A DNA stretch of 64,000 nucleotides from Mesorhizobium sp. (GCA_004020645.1 SAQL01000003.1:186001-250000); one strand, 5' to 3'. Shown: positions 7,546 through 15,711, numbered from the stretch's first letter. The notes: generated from the letters alone by a model not told the origin. A program made the numbers and translations.

Positions 7546-8724
7546 ATGACGGCAGCGGACGAAGACCGGCTAACCGTAGCGCAATTCGAGGCGCATGCAG
7601 CTGCCACCGATCAGCTCGACCTAGGCGAGATGGACACGCCGATCTTAGGCTTGGTAGGCGAGGTCGGTAGCTTAGTGAGCGCCCTTAAGAAGAAGCGTCG
7701 CGATACAGACGGCTTTTTCGGCTACCATGAGGCAGTCGTTGAAGAGCTTGGCGATGTCCTCTGGTATGTGTCTGCGGTCGCGCGGCGGGGTGGCTCGTCG
7801 CTCGTCGAGGTCATTGAAAAGGCCGCCGGCGGCGATCGGAAATCACCTCCGGTGGGCTTTGATGATCTGATGGCGTCAGACGCGGCTGACGACAACGGCG
7901 CGTTCGAGCATGCACTCTTGGAGCTTGCAGGCGAGGTTGGCTCTGTCGCCAAACGGTTCACAAATGGCGCTTATCGGGGCGGGGCCGACGCTTTGCGACG
8001 AGACTTGGTTAAGTTCGTGCGACCCCTGAGTAGGGCCGCAGGAGCGGCTGACGTCACGCTTGCGGCAGCGGCCCGCGATAATCTTAATAAGATCGAGGAT
8101 CGATGGCCGACAGAACGCCGCTTTCCAGCGCCTCGCGACGGAGGGCTTCACATTGACGAACAGCTGCCCAGACGAATGCGAGTGCTGATCTATGAGCGCG
8201 AGGTCAACGGCACCAAGTTCGTGTTCCAAAAATCGGGCGGAATGTTGTTAGGTGATCGCCTTACCGACAATCATCTTCCGGACGATGACTACCGGTTTCA
8301 CGATGTGTTTCACTTAGCCTATGCTGCCGTACTTGGTTGGTCGCCGACAACACGCGCGCTGCTCAAAATCAAGCGCAAGAGCCAGAAGGCAGTTGATGAG
8401 AACGAAGATGGCGCACGGGCGAACCTAATCGAGGAAGGCCTCACGACTTGGATTTTCGAGACTGCCAAGCAACACCGGTTCTTCGCCAATACGCCGAATC
8501 TCGGGCTCGACCTCCTGAAGGACGTGAAGCGCTTTGTTCGAGGCTATGAAGCGGAGAAGCTGCCGATGTGGCTGTGGGAGTCGGCGATTCTGCAGGGGTA
8601 CGCCGTCTTTCGGGAATTACAGGTGGCGCGGTCCGGTGTCGTTCTGGCCGATCTCGATTCGCGCCGTATTTGGGTTGAATCAATGACGGAGGCCGATCGA
8701 GTAGCCTGCGGAATTATCGCTTAG
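7546..8724 (+). CDS. MazG-like nucleotide pyrophosphohydrolase, two-domain
   Basis: About 392 residues. A MazG-type helical domain spans about residues 10-95, with GLVGEVGSLVSALKKKRRD and EELGDVLWYVSA supplying the acidic metal ligands. A partial second copy follows (LELAGEVGSVAKRF, about 120-135). A C-terminal half carries RFHDVFHLAYAAVLGW, resembling another MazG/HAM1-type metal site of extended MazG proteins. Such enzymes hydrolyse (d)NTPs to (d)NMP and pyrophosphate. ATG 7546 has GGAG nine bases upstream; an in-frame ATG at 7531 lacks one. It converges with the thymidylate-synthase-like gene, and their stop codons overlap by two bases. It could purge nucleotides or supply a monophosphate for modification; this is inference. 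Confidence 0.82.
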   Translation: MTAADEDRLTVAQFEAHAAATDQLDLGEMDTPILGLVGEVGSLVSALKKKRRDTDGFFGYHEAVVEELGDVLWYVSAVARRGGSSLVEVIEKAAGGDRKSPPVGFDDLMASDAADDNGAFEHALLELAGEVGSVAKRFTNGAYRGGADALRRDLVKFVRPLSRAAGAADVTLAAAARDNLNKIEDRWPTERRFPAPRDGGLHIDEQLPRRMRVLIYEREVNGTKFVFQKSGGMLLGDRLTDNHLPDDDYRFHDVFHLAYAAVLGWSPTTRALLKIKRKSQKAVDENEDGARANLIEEGLTTWIFETAKQHRFFANTPNLGLDLLKDVKRFVRGYEAEKLPMWLWESAILQGYAVFRELQVARSGVVLADLDSRRIWVESMTEADRVACGIIA

Positions 8725-9512
8725 GAGTTCAACTTCCGGCACTCAGCAAGCAATACGAGGGCTTCGGCGCGCGACCAGCCCTCGACTTGTCCATCTCGCG
8801 TGTTCTTGCCGTAGTCGATTTCAGCATGTGTAGAGATGCAAGTGAGCGATCCCATTCCCGCACCCGACTGCTCGGAGACGAACGCCTGTAGGCGACCGAG
8901 GCCGATGAAGTTGCCGAGTCCGCGAGCGATGTACGCATGGTTGCGGTACATGACCGTGAGCAGCAGCCGGTTGTCGTCGGTCAATTTGAAACTAAGGAAA
9001 CTCAGGCACTGTCGGTTGGATACCTTGCCGGCATCGCGCCCCGGATCGTAGATCGTCATCTCGTAGGCGTTGCGATATGTCCGATCCGACGCAACTTGCT
9101 CGCGCATGAACCGGACAAGATCGTCCAGCGGATTGATGATGGTCACTTGTCCGTTTTGGACCTTTTTCCAGTGGGTCAGGCGGTCAAAGTATCGACCCCA
9201 ATCGCGCGTGATCTTTTTCATGCGGGGGAGGACGCGATCGCGATAGACTTCATAGAAATGCTCCGGACCGTGGCGGTCCCGCAGACTTTGCGGGAAGATG
9301 GTGTTGGCCACGCCGCTCAGCGCATTGCGGCGGTGATCGCGAAGAAAGCGATCGACCTCGCGGATGATCTCGGCATCCTTCTCGGATTCCCGTAGCGGGT
9401 CGGCGATGTCGATGACTACGTTGTGCGCCTCGCCACCTTGCGCCTCCACAGCGGTCGCCGCCGCGAGCCAGCCTTGAACCCCTGTGGGTTGCGGTTCGAT
9501 GGGCAGATACAT
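8721..9512 (-). CDS. Thymidylate-synthase-like protein
   Basis: The 263-residue protein is a diverged ThyA relative. Cys169 in NRQCLSFLSFKL aligns with the catalytic Cys of the PCH..QF motif, MYRNHAYIARGLGNFIGLGRLQAFV corresponds to the QRSxDxxLGxPFNIxxYA block, and STHAEIDY to the TGGDTHLY block. Canonical enzymes methylate dUMP; relatives in phages hydroxymethylate dUMP or dCMP. ATG 9512 lies two bases after the protease stop, so it is the last gene of the operon running down from 11.9 kb. Several canonical side chains are replaced, so the substrate may be unusual. The open frame extends to 9581 but that part overlaps the protease gene. Confidence 0.8.
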   Translation of the reverse strand: MYLPIEPQPTGVQGWLAAATAVEAQGGEAHNVVIDIADPLRESEKDAEIIREVDRFLRDHRRNALSGVANTIFPQSLRDRHGPEHFYEVYRDRVLPRMKKITRDWGRYFDRLTHWKKVQNGQVTIINPLDDLVRFMREQVASDRTYRNAYEMTIYDPGRDAGKVSNRQCLSFLSFKLTDDNRLLLTVMYRNHAYIARGLGNFIGLGRLQAFVSEQSGAGMGSLTCISTHAEIDYGKNTRDGQVEGWSRAEALVLLAECRKLNS

Positions 9513-9514
9513 CG

Positions 9515-10165
9515 TCAGCGCTCTCCGGTCATGGTGGCGGCTACGAGAAGCCGTGGCTCGAGATAGGTGCTGTGGATCCACGCATGTCCCGAGAGGCCCC
9601 AGGCCTCGCCCCAGGAATTGCGAACGAGGATGAAATGATCGGTGCCGCGCGTGCCATGGCCGACGGCGACAAGCGCGTGAACCCGCTTTGGCATCAGAGA
9701 TTCGGCCGAGGTGACGATGCCGTCCTGGTCCGGTCGGTAGAAGGCCGGCGAGATGCTCATAGTGAACAGAACAGGGTCATTTCGATCAAGATGACCGATA
9801 ATGCTGGCCACCGTTGCGATCGCAGGCTGGCTGTCCCGGCGGAAAATCGGATTGGCAGCCCTTGGCGGTTGCCAAGCCGTAAAGTCTGTGAACAGCTCAG
9901 CGATATACGGCCATAGCGTCTCGACGGGTTGTCCGTCGGCCCGAAGGGTCGCGAGCATCGTCGCGAGGTGGACGCCTTGATGCGGCTCGACGCCGTCCCG
10001 TTTGAGCGCATAGTAATAGACCCATTCTACCGATAACGGCTCCCACCCGGGTCTCGCTCCGGCGTGCGCGTCGCTCGCGGCGAACGCCATACAGGTCGGA
10101 CGTGGGTCCTGGTCTCTCGCCGGCCCGAAGTTAGGGCGGAGGTCTTTGGCGACACACATCGACAT
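9515..10165 (-). CDS. Papain-like (C1) cysteine peptidase
   Basis: The 216-residue protein has the papain catalytic set in order: Gln19 and Cys25 (DQDPRPTCMAF), His163 (RVHALVAVGHG) and Asn183 (ILVRNSWGEAWG). The RNSWG motif is highly characteristic of C1 peptidases. It has no evident signal peptide or pro-domain, so it probably acts in the cytoplasm. The chosen ATG overlaps the upstream stop codon as TAATG, indicating tight coupling to the ImmA/IrrE gene. That protein ends in a chagasin-like inhibitor of exactly this enzyme class. An upstream start at 10204 is possible but would lengthen the overlap to 40 bases. Confidence 0.85.
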   Translation of the reverse strand: MSMCVAKDLRPNFGPARDQDPRPTCMAFAASDAHAGARPGWEPLSVEWVYYYALKRDGVEPHQGVHLATMLATLRADGQPVETLWPYIAELFTDFTAWQPPRAANPIFRRDSQPAIATVASIIGHLDRNDPVLFTMSISPAFYRPDQDGIVTSAESLMPKRVHALVAVGHGTRGTDHFILVRNSWGEAWGLSGHAWIHSTYLEPRLLVAATMTGER

Positions 10166-11175
10166 TAGGCTGCCTGCAATACCCGCATCAATTCGGGCTC
10201 CCACATCCCAGGCTCTTCTGGGCCTCGTAGGTCGTATTGCAGATGGAGTTCATGCAGCGGCTTGCTTGGGAGCCAGGGCCGGCTTTCCTGCAACGTCACC
10301 TCACCGTGCGCGCGTTGGCTCGATCGCGCGGTGACCCGTCGTGTAAGGACGCCGCCGACGAGATCCGGGTTGTCCACCTCCTGATCGTCGGCCACGAGCG
10401 CAAATCCAGCAGAGGTCAGCGCGTCGAAATCCCAGAGATAGCCGGCGCTGCTGTTTTCACGAAGGCGAACCACGAAGAGGTCGTTCCGGCCGCCTTCGAT
10501 GAGAACGCCCTCATCGCGATTCGTCAGCAACCACACATCCGAGCGCCAGTCCGGCGGCTCATATCCTTCGAGGAGATCACGCTTGATCTGCTTGGGTTCA
10601 AACGACAGCAACCGCTCGCGCTGCTCGCGCGAGATCGCCCTATGACGTTCCAAGATGTAACAAGTTGCGCTGTAGCTCGTACCCAATCGCAGCGAGAGTT
10701 GATAGGCCGTCACGGGATCTGCGAGTGCCTGCGCAGGCCATTGCTGACGCTGGACGATCAACGCCAACAGCCACGACGGGGCTAGAAACATCGACGCGAA
10801 GGAGTCCGCTTCTTGTTCCTGCCGCTTGAGGCGAGAATTTGGCGCGAACGGGGCGCGACGGAGGATTTCTTCGTCGTCAAGGCTGGGCTCATGCCGCATG
10901 TGGAGGTGGCCCAGCTCGTGGGCGCCGGTGAACCTTTGGACGGGCAAGGTCCGCTTCGTCGTAATGAGGATGCCTGGCTCTTCGGAAGGGATGTAGGCTC
11001 CCAGCAGCTTGTCGAGCGGCTGAAACATGAGCGTCGCGCCGAGCTTGCTAATGGCCCCGAAAACGTCGATCCGGCCGCCCGCGCTCCGCTCCAACTGCTC
11101 GCGCACGCCGAGATCGCGATGGAGTGCGTGCGCCGCCTTCACCCCAATCAAAATGGCCTCGCGGCTGTCAACCAC
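10165..11175 (-). CDS. ImmA/IrrE metallopeptidase fused to a chagasin-like (I42) inhibitor domain
   Basis: The 336-residue protein starts at GTG 11175. Residues about 1-200 form an ImmA/IrrE (M78) domain with the zinc motif HELGH (86-90) and the downstream acidic helix EQEADSFASMFLAP. Residues about 215-325 contain the three inhibitory loops of the chagasin family in order: NSSAGYLW (loop 2, usual NPTTGYxW), LVGGVL (loop 4, GG) and SRPWLPSKP (loop 6, RPW). ImmA-type peptidases usually cleave a partner XRE repressor, which is encoded just upstream with an 8-base overlap. The inhibitor tail should hold the papain-like protease encoded just downstream. Cleavage or conformational change could therefore link derepression with protease release; this is inference. 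Confidence 0.85.
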   Translation of the reverse strand: MVDSREAILIGVKAAHALHRDLGVREQLERSAGGRIDVFGAISKLGATLMFQPLDKLLGAYIPSEEPGILITTKRTLPVQRFTGAHELGHLHMRHEPSLDDEEILRRAPFAPNSRLKRQEQEADSFASMFLAPSWLLALIVQRQQWPAQALADPVTAYQLSLRLGTSYSATCYILERHRAISREQRERLLSFEPKQIKRDLLEGYEPPDWRSDVWLLTNRDEGVLIEGGRNDLFVVRLRENSSAGYLWDFDALTSAGFALVADDQEVDNPDLVGGVLTRRVTARSSQRAHGEVTLQESRPWLPSKPLHELHLQYDLRGPEEPGMWEPELMRVLQAA

Positions 11176-11557
11176 CGCTCGCCACCTTCGCTTTGGCGCG
11201 AGATTTCAGGAAATCTGCGAACCGCGCCAGCTCCTGCCGATCTTGAGACGAGAGCGACGCAGCAGCTCGGGCGACGTGCGCGACCTCCTTGGGAAGGTTT
11301 GCGGAGGTATCGTCCTCGCCCGTGAACCAGTTAACCGGACGCTGGTATAGCTTGGCCATGCGCGCGAGCTCGAGAGCATCGACCTTCCGCTGGCCGGCCT
11401 CGATATGGGAAAGCGCACTGCGTGGGATCGACAGATGCCGCGCAACGTCCTCCTGCTTGAGGCCGACATACTCCCGGGCGACACGCAGGCGCTCGCTTAA
11501 GGTCTGCCGGTCAGGCTCTGCGGGCGGCTTAGAAAATCCAGCGGGCTTATCGGTCAT
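11168..11557 (-). CDS. XRE-family transcriptional repressor
   Basis: The 129-residue protein has an HTH-XRE domain at about residues 20-78 (LRVAREYVGLKQEDVARHL, then IPRSALSHIEAGQRKV, the turn and recognition helices) and a helical tail. It overlaps the carrier-protein gene by 11 bases upstream and the metallopeptidase gene downstream. The XRE-ImmA pairing is common in mobile elements, where the metallopeptidase inactivates the repressor after damage or infection. The perfect 17-bp palindrome within the operon promoter (11913-11929) is its likely operator, giving autorepression. Confidence 0.88.
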   Translation of the reverse strand: MTDKPAGFSKPPAEPDRQTLSERLRVAREYVGLKQEDVARHLSIPRSALSHIEAGQRKVDALELARMAKLYQRPVNWFTGEDDTSANLPKEVAHVARAAASLSSQDRQELARFADFLKSRAKAKVASGG

Positions 11558-11888
11558 GGTGCTCCTTCTCCTTCACTAGGGCGCCCCAGACCGCTCGTGC
11601 TTCGACGAGTAGGTCGGTGACGCAGGCTTCGACATCGTCGTAGCCGCCCCGCGGCACGAAGGTGGGGGGCAGGCTGACCCCAAGAATTTCCTCAATCGCG
11701 CAGATGATCTCGACGACGACCAGCGAGTCGATCTCAGGTTCGCAAGCGCTCGGCGCTCGCGGCCGAAGAACCGCCAGAGCGCCAAGCTGTTCGTCGAGCG
11801 CATCCCGGATGCAGGTCTCGACGTCTTTGGACGGAAAACCTCGATCGGATCTGAAACGTGTATGGATGTCCATTGGACTGCCGTCCAT
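11547..11888 (-). CDS. Acyl-carrier-protein-like protein
   Basis: About 113 residues. The region EIDSLVVVEIICAIEEILGVSLPPTF (about 52-77) matches the carrier-protein pattern around the phosphopantetheine serine, here Ser55 in DSL, followed by the acidic helix and the typical LP segment. The frame is open to a TTG at 11930, but that start would lie upstream of the promoter -10 and inside the operator palindrome, so ATG 11888 or ATG 11873 is more likely; neither has a clear ribosome site. It is the first gene of the XRE operon. A carrier protein suggests an acyl or aminoacyl thioester step, perhaps in nucleobase modification, or a decoy target of the protease. Confidence 0.6.
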   Translation of the reverse strand: MDGSPMDIHTRFRSDRGFPSKDVETCIRDALDEQLGALAVLRPRAPSACEPEIDSLVVVEIICAIEEILGVSLPPTFVPRGGYDDVEACVTDLLVEARAVWGALVKEKEHHDR

Positions 11889-11906
11889 TAATCGAACATA
11901 ACGTGT

Positions 11907-11935
11907 AGCATATGTCTGATTTTCAGACAAGGCAA
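11907..11935 (-). promoter_or_regulatory. Promoter with a palindromic operator filling its spacer
   Basis: On the minus strand TTGCCT (11930-11935, -35) and TATGCT (11907-11912, -10) are separated by exactly 17 bp. Those 17 bp are the perfect inverted repeat TGTCTGA-AAA-TCAGACA (11913-11929). A repressor bound there would block RNA polymerase completely. The XRE protein encoded in the operon is the obvious candidate. Confidence 0.75.
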
Positions 11936-12125
11936 TTTTTCGAAGTTCGCAGCAGTCTGCTGCTAGAGGTTCCGTTCGTAGTGGGGCTGGTCACTCAATG
12001 ACAAGCCATGTTGGAGGAATGGTTTGCAGCCACTGTGGACATCCCGACCGCGCCTTACTTCTTCAACTGCTGCTAACATATTCAACGGGGATGCCGGGCA
12101 GGTGCCTGGTTTCCCACCTAACTGC

Positions 12126-12725
12126 CTATAATGACTGAATAAGAGTAATAATAGTATCCGCGATTTCTTCTTGACTGCTCGTGTTTCGAACTGTTTCAAC
12201 CGCATAGTGTTCCTGCTCTCGACGAGCTAACACTTGGTATTCGTGTCGCCATCGCCGCCATTTTTCAGGATCCTCATTTCGATTGATCGGCTCCTGTCGA
12301 TCAATAAGAAGAGCGAGTCTCGGCCGAATGTCTCCCCACTGAACTTTTTCGGCTTCAATCAGGGGGCGTAGAAGATCTTCAGGAATTCCGTCGACAATGC
12401 CGTAAACCCAGGTCGACCACCAATATCGATCAAGCAATACCAACCCGCCTGCGTCGAGTTTAGGTCGGATATTTGTCTCGATCGCATCAAGGTGTGCTGA
12501 AATATGGAGTGCCTGTTTGGCCGCAGCCGACAGCCGCTTTATGCCAAACGTGGTAGGCTGGTGGTGAATATCGTACACGACCCTCCCAAGAGTTCCTGCC
12601 TCCCGACCTGGAAAAGAAATAACAGCATGCGCGAGGTCTCGTGTAGCGAGTGCCTTGGATACGAGGGCGAGTGTGGAGGTCTTGCCGACACCATCGGGAC
12701 CTTCGAAGACAATTAGTTTTCCCAT
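12126..12725 (-). CDS. Thymidylate-kinase-like P-loop nucleotide kinase
   Basis: The 199-residue protein begins MGKLIVFEGPDGVGKTST, a P-loop of the thymidylate kinase type, and has the DRYWWSTWVYG segment (about 95-105) matching the DRY/S motif that contacts the nucleotide. A basic segment RNEDPEKWRRWRHEY may serve as the lid. Thymidylate kinases make dTDP from dTMP; diverged forms act on modified monophosphates. ATG 12725 is chosen because the conserved strand starts at once; the frame is open to 12758. It lies 190 bp upstream of the carrier-protein operon promoter in the same direction, so it has its own promoter or is read by upstream transcription. Confidence 0.82.
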   Translation of the reverse strand: MGKLIVFEGPDGVGKTSTLALVSKALATRDLAHAVISFPGREAGTLGRVVYDIHHQPTTFGIKRLSAAAKQALHISAHLDAIETNIRPKLDAGGLVLLDRYWWSTWVYGIVDGIPEDLLRPLIEAEKVQWGDIRPRLALLIDRQEPINRNEDPEKWRRWRHEYQVLARREQEHYAVETVRNTSSQEEIADTIITLIQSL

Positions 12726-12816
12726 ATGCTCTACCCTTCTACCCGAGAGTGCCGCCATCTGAATCGAAATGCTCTACCGTTGACCACCGAGTAACATTGA
12801 CGAACAGGTACCATAA

Positions 12817-13296
12817 ATGAAGCGGGATGAGCCGCCCAGGCGTAGTTCGAACCTAGCGAAACCGCGGGCAGAAAAAGCCAAACTTGAGGCTTCCCAGGCC
12901 ACCGACAACATCGAAGCTTTTGGGGAAACAGCGGGGCGTTTCCACAAGCCATTGGAACGCAAAGTCGCTTCCGATGCAGCGACAGATCGACCGCATCCGA
13001 TTGAGATCCTACGTAGGATTGCGCGAGCGGTCGAAGATTTTTTGACCGAGGAAGCGGATCTGCTGGAAGTTGGAATCAACGAGCGAAGCCTGACGCACAA
13101 GCTTGCGGTCCACCTGCAGCCCTTATTCACGGAGTGGCATGTGGACTGCGAATACAATCGCCGCGGTACCCATGTGAAATCATTATCGCGGCCACTACCT
13201 GAGGCGCCGGACGATACCGAGGCATTTACCATCTTCCCCGACATCATTGTCCACCGTCACACTGCATCCTGGAGTGCTACGAGGAGTCAGTCGTGA
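12817..13296 (+). pseudogene. PD-(D/E)XK-type nuclease-like protein, C-terminally truncated
   Basis: The 159-residue frame contains NERSLTHKLAVHLQPLF, WHVDCEYNRRG and FTIFPDIIVHRH, the first half of a restriction-endonuclease-like domain seen in stand-alone defence proteins. There the conserved continuation includes the catalytic E-x-K strand. That strand is missing: the frame runs into unrelated residues after VHRH and stops, 22 bases before hsdR. The 3' part therefore seems to have been lost when the restriction locus was joined. A disordered N-terminal third is rich in Lys and Glu. It could still be expressed but is unlikely to cut DNA. Confidence 0.6.
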
Positions 13297-13318
13297 TACG
13301 CAGGCGAGTGGGGGCTAA

Positions 13319-15694
13319 GTGGGGATAACCGAAGCTGATACCTGTCGGAAATTCGTTGTGCCCAAGCTGCAGGCTGCCGGATGGGATTCGCGCCCGCACG
13401 CAATAAACGAGCAGCGGACATTCACCGACGGGCGCATCGTCTTCATCGCCGGAAAGGCCCGGCGTGGAAAGCAGAAGCGAGCTGACTATCTGCTTCGATA
13501 TCGGTCAGATTTTCCAATAGCGGTTGTCGAGGCTAAATCCTCGTACAGGCATGCGGGCGAGGGACTCCAGCAGGCCAAGAACTACGCCGAGATACTCGGC
13601 CTGAGATTCGCTTATTCGACCAACGGCGGCGAGATTGTCGAATTCGACTACACGACCGGCGTCGAGCGCGTTATTACTGAATACCCATCGCCGGATGACC
13701 TTTGGCAGCGTCTGCGGTCAGCCGAGGGCATCAAAGATGATGATGCGGCCGATAAGCTATTGACTCCCACCTATCCCGACAGGGCCAAGCCACTCCGATA
13801 CTATCAGGAGATCGCGGTCAACCGTTCGGTGCAGGCCGTCTTGCAAGGGCGCAAGCGAACCTTGCTCACCCTCTGCACTGGAGCGGGGAAAACGGCGGTT
13901 GCCTTTCAGATTTCGTGGAAGCTCTGGTCAGCGAGGTGGAACAACAAAGGCACGAATTGGAGGCCGAAGATCCTTTTCCTTGCCGATCGCAACGTTCTCG
14001 TCGACGATCCGATGGCGAAGGACTTCAGCCCCTTCGGCGATGCGCGCGAGAAGATCGCCGGCGGACAGGTCATCAAAAGCCGCGACATCTATTTCGCCAT
14101 CTATCAAGCCATCGCCCAGGACGAGAACCGTCCGGGTCTCTATCGCGAATATGCGAGAGACTTCTTCGACCTGATCATCGTCGATGAGTGCCATCGCGGC
14201 AGCGCGCGGGACGACAGCAATTGGCGGGAGATCCTCGAATGGTTCGCGCCGGCCTATCAGATCGGAATGACCGCGACGCCCCGAAGAGAGGACAACGTCG
14301 ACACCTACAACTACTTCGGCAATTCGATCTACGAATATAGCCTAGCGCAAGGGATCGCGGACGGCTTCCTGGCGCCTTACCGCGTGCATCGCATCATCAC
14401 CGACTACGACGCCGCCGGCTGGCGCCCGACAAAAGGGGAGTTGGACCGCTTCGGGCGGGAAATTCCGGATGCCGAGTATAGCACCAAGGATTTTGAACGG
14501 ATCGTCGCGATTCGAGCTCGGACCCAGGCCTTTGCTCGCCACCTTACGAATTTCCTCAAAGAGACCGATCGCTTCGCCAAGACTATTGTGTTCTGCGTCG
14601 ATCAGGAGCACGCGCTCGAAATACGTCATGCGCTGGCAGCGCTCAATGCCGACCTGATCAAGGAGTATCCGGACTACGTGTGCCGCGTGACTGCCGACGA
14701 GGGTGATATCGGTAGCGCGCATCGCGCCAAATTTCAGGATGTGGAAACTCGAACCCCGGTGATCCTCACCTCTTCGCATATGCTGACGACGGGCGTGGAT
14801 GCACCCACCTGCAAGAACGTAGTGCTCGCTCGGGTCGTCGGCTCGATGCCGGAGTTCAAGCAGATCATTGGACGCGGAACCCGTTTGCGTCCCGACTACG
14901 GCAAGCTCGCGTTCAACATCATCGATTACACGGGCACGGCGACAGAAAAATTTGCCGATCGAGACTTCGACGGCGACCCGGTTCGCGAGCAGGAGCAGGT
15001 GATCGACGAAGAGGGCGAGGTCATCGAGGAAACCGAAACCTTAGGGCTGACGCCCGATGCGGGGGAAACGCCAGGGGATGGTGTAGAAGCCAGCCAATTG
15101 GACGAGGAATCTGACGGCCCGCCACGCAAGTTTTATGTGGATGGCGGCGCGGTCGAGATCTTACGGCACATGGTCTATGAACTCGATGCCGACGGTAAGC
15201 AACTCGGCGTTCGGCAGTTGACCGACTACACCGGCGACAAGGTCCGGACATTGTACCCTAACGCATCGGAACTCCGACATGACTGGCTCGATTCGAAGCG
15301 GCGGGCGGAAATCGTCGAGAGGCTAGAAGAAAAGGGCATCGATATCGATTCCCTTGCCGAGGCGGTCGGAAAGCCTGAGGCCGACCCTTTTGATCTTCTT
15401 TGCCACCTTGCCTATAACGGACCACTTCGCACTCGGCGCGAGCGGGCAGATCGGCTGAAGCGCGAGGAGAAGGACTTCTTCGACCGCTTCTCTCCCGAGG
15501 CGCAGCAAGTGCTGGACGCGCTTATTGAAAAGTACGCCGAATTCGGCGCAGCCCAGTTCAGGGTGCCAGACATTCTGGAAGTGCCACCTTTCAATGACTG
15601 GGGAAACGTAATCGAGATCGCCTCCCGCTTCGGTGGCGGCAAACAGTTGCGAGGGGCGGTTAGCGAATTGCAGCGCCTGCTCTACTTCGCCTGA
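13319..15694 (+). CDS. hsdR: Type I restriction enzyme, R subunit
   Basis: The 791-residue protein starts at GTG. The N-terminal nuclease domain shows the PD-(D/E)XK pattern (RADYLLRYRSDFPIAVVEAKS, about residues 57-75). The motor domain has Walker A TLCTGAGKTAVAF (about 185), DECHRGS as motif II (about 291) and GMTATPRRED as motif III. The second RecA-like domain holds VILTSSHMLTTGVD and QIIGRGTRLRPD. An acidic linker (about 560-600) and a C-terminal helical domain for M-subunit contact follow. It would translocate and cut DNA lacking the host methylation. Its function depends on HsdS, which is damaged here. hsdM follows after 17 bases. Confidence 0.92.
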   Translation: MGITEADTCRKFVVPKLQAAGWDSRPHAINEQRTFTDGRIVFIAGKARRGKQKRADYLLRYRSDFPIAVVEAKSSYRHAGEGLQQAKNYAEILGLRFAYSTNGGEIVEFDYTTGVERVITEYPSPDDLWQRLRSAEGIKDDDAADKLLTPTYPDRAKPLRYYQEIAVNRSVQAVLQGRKRTLLTLCTGAGKTAVAFQISWKLWSARWNNKGTNWRPKILFLADRNVLVDDPMAKDFSPFGDAREKIAGGQVIKSRDIYFAIYQAIAQDENRPGLYREYARDFFDLIIVDECHRGSARDDSNWREILEWFAPAYQIGMTATPRREDNVDTYNYFGNSIYEYSLAQGIADGFLAPYRVHRIITDYDAAGWRPTKGELDRFGREIPDAEYSTKDFERIVAIRARTQAFARHLTNFLKETDRFAKTIVFCVDQEHALEIRHALAALNADLIKEYPDYVCRVTADEGDIGSAHRAKFQDVETRTPVILTSSHMLTTGVDAPTCKNVVLARVVGSMPEFKQIIGRGTRLRPDYGKLAFNIIDYTGTATEKFADRDFDGDPVREQEQVIDEEGEVIEETETLGLTPDAGETPGDGVEASQLDEESDGPPRKFYVDGGAVEILRHMVYELDADGKQLGVRQLTDYTGDKVRTLYPNASELRHDWLDSKRRAEIVERLEEKGIDIDSLAEAVGKPEADPFDLLCHLAYNGPLRTRRERADRLKREEKDFFDRFSPEAQQVLDALIEKYAEFGAAQFRVPDILEVPPFNDWGNVIEIASRFGGGKQLRGAVSELQRLLYFA

Positions 15695-15711
15695 CATAGG
15701 GAGAACGAGAC

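Noticed and set aside
11888..11930. TTG start at 11930 for the acyl-carrier-like protein
   Set aside because: It would lie within the operator palindrome and upstream of the -10 element, so the codon would not be in the mRNA from the visible promoter.
11963..12205. Minus-strand frame beginning MRLKQFETRAVKKK between the kinase and the carrier gene
   Set aside because: It overlaps the kinase 3' end in another frame, and its composition is not protein-like beyond the overlap.
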